Assembly (NCBI RefSeq): GCF_002006345.1
Contig: NZ_LZZM01000011.1
Location: 45,417-109,416 of the forward strand
Direction of reading: 5' to 3'
DNA length: 64,000 nt
From: Clostridium puniceum
Lineage (GTDB): Bacteria > Bacillota > Clostridia > Clostridiales > Clostridiaceae
Both the position numbers and the translations under genes were made by a program. Under the pieces are notes generated by a model. That model was not told the DNA's origin and did no database searches. It was given only the letters and a program-made list of their open reading frames with translations. This document shows, in pieces, positions 63,985 through 64,000 of this stretch. Position 1 is the first letter of the stretch. Every line of letters begins with the position of its first letter.

Positions 63985-64000
63985 AATAAATATTAATATT

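Overview
The window looks like a chromosome segment of a low-GC, spore-forming, butyrate-producing Clostridium (cluster I, C. beijerinckii-like by inference). Reasons: the very AT-rich sequence, the ptb-buk pair, spore genes (CwlD-type amidase, SleB-type hydrolase, collagen-like spore-surface proteins) and a clostridial T-box leader. Most genes are on the minus strand. No rRNA, tRNA or CRISPR array was seen.

Layout. 1-0.6 kb: 5' part of ilvN behind an isoleucine-type T-box and a good sigma-A promoter. 0.8-2.9 kb: a hypothetical gene and a CorC/HlyC-type membrane protein. 3-21.5 kb: a glycan-utilisation locus with a YesM/YesN-type two-component system, GH95 alpha-fucosidase, GH3 beta-glucosidase, GH31 alpha-xylosidase, a lipoprotein binding protein with two permeases (no ATPase), GH39 beta-xylosidase, a divergent AraC regulator and a YesL-like protein. 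The enzyme set fits stripping of fucosylated xyloglucan or related hemicellulose oligosaccharides inside the cell. 21.7-38 kb: housekeeping genes: glmM, a YerC-like repressor, AIM24, an HD-folP-folBK folate cluster, ptb-buk, an FAD dehydrogenase, cdaA-cdaR (c-di-AMP), a SleB-like hydrolase, a TPR protein and ptsI. 38-48.9 kb: nrdAB with an NrdR box, an OmpR-type two-component pair, a TPR protein, YitT, a two-subunit fumarase, a small membrane protein and cwlD.

49-64 kb is accessory. It holds a secreted beta-helix protein, then a 7.2-kb stretch bounded by two related non-coding elements (50.9 and 58.2 kb) that share a 28-nt identical core. Inside lie a membrane protein, a frameshifted DUF1540 gene, decayed coding remnants, three spore-surface-type proteins with a common N-terminal domain (two collagen-like) and a broken IS256-family element. 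Beyond 58.2 kb is the late end of a prophage running off the window: a superinfection-exclusion-like (Ltp) protein, endolysin, phi-LC3-type holin, XhlA-like protein, an SOS-box-preceded Big_2 protein, tail proteins and a small membrane protein.

The most unusual signal is that the two membrane-protein genes at 51.3 and 58.5 kb, with unrelated C-terminal domains, sit in matching non-coding frames. Each has a TTkACA-16-TACAAT promoter at the same distance from the ATG, a pair of direct repeats 11 bp apart just after the stop codon, the 28-nt core about 250-270 bp further on, and a terminator hairpin whose stem has changed sequence while keeping its pairing. This suggests a family of prophage-end, attachment-site-linked cassettes with exchangeable coding regions.
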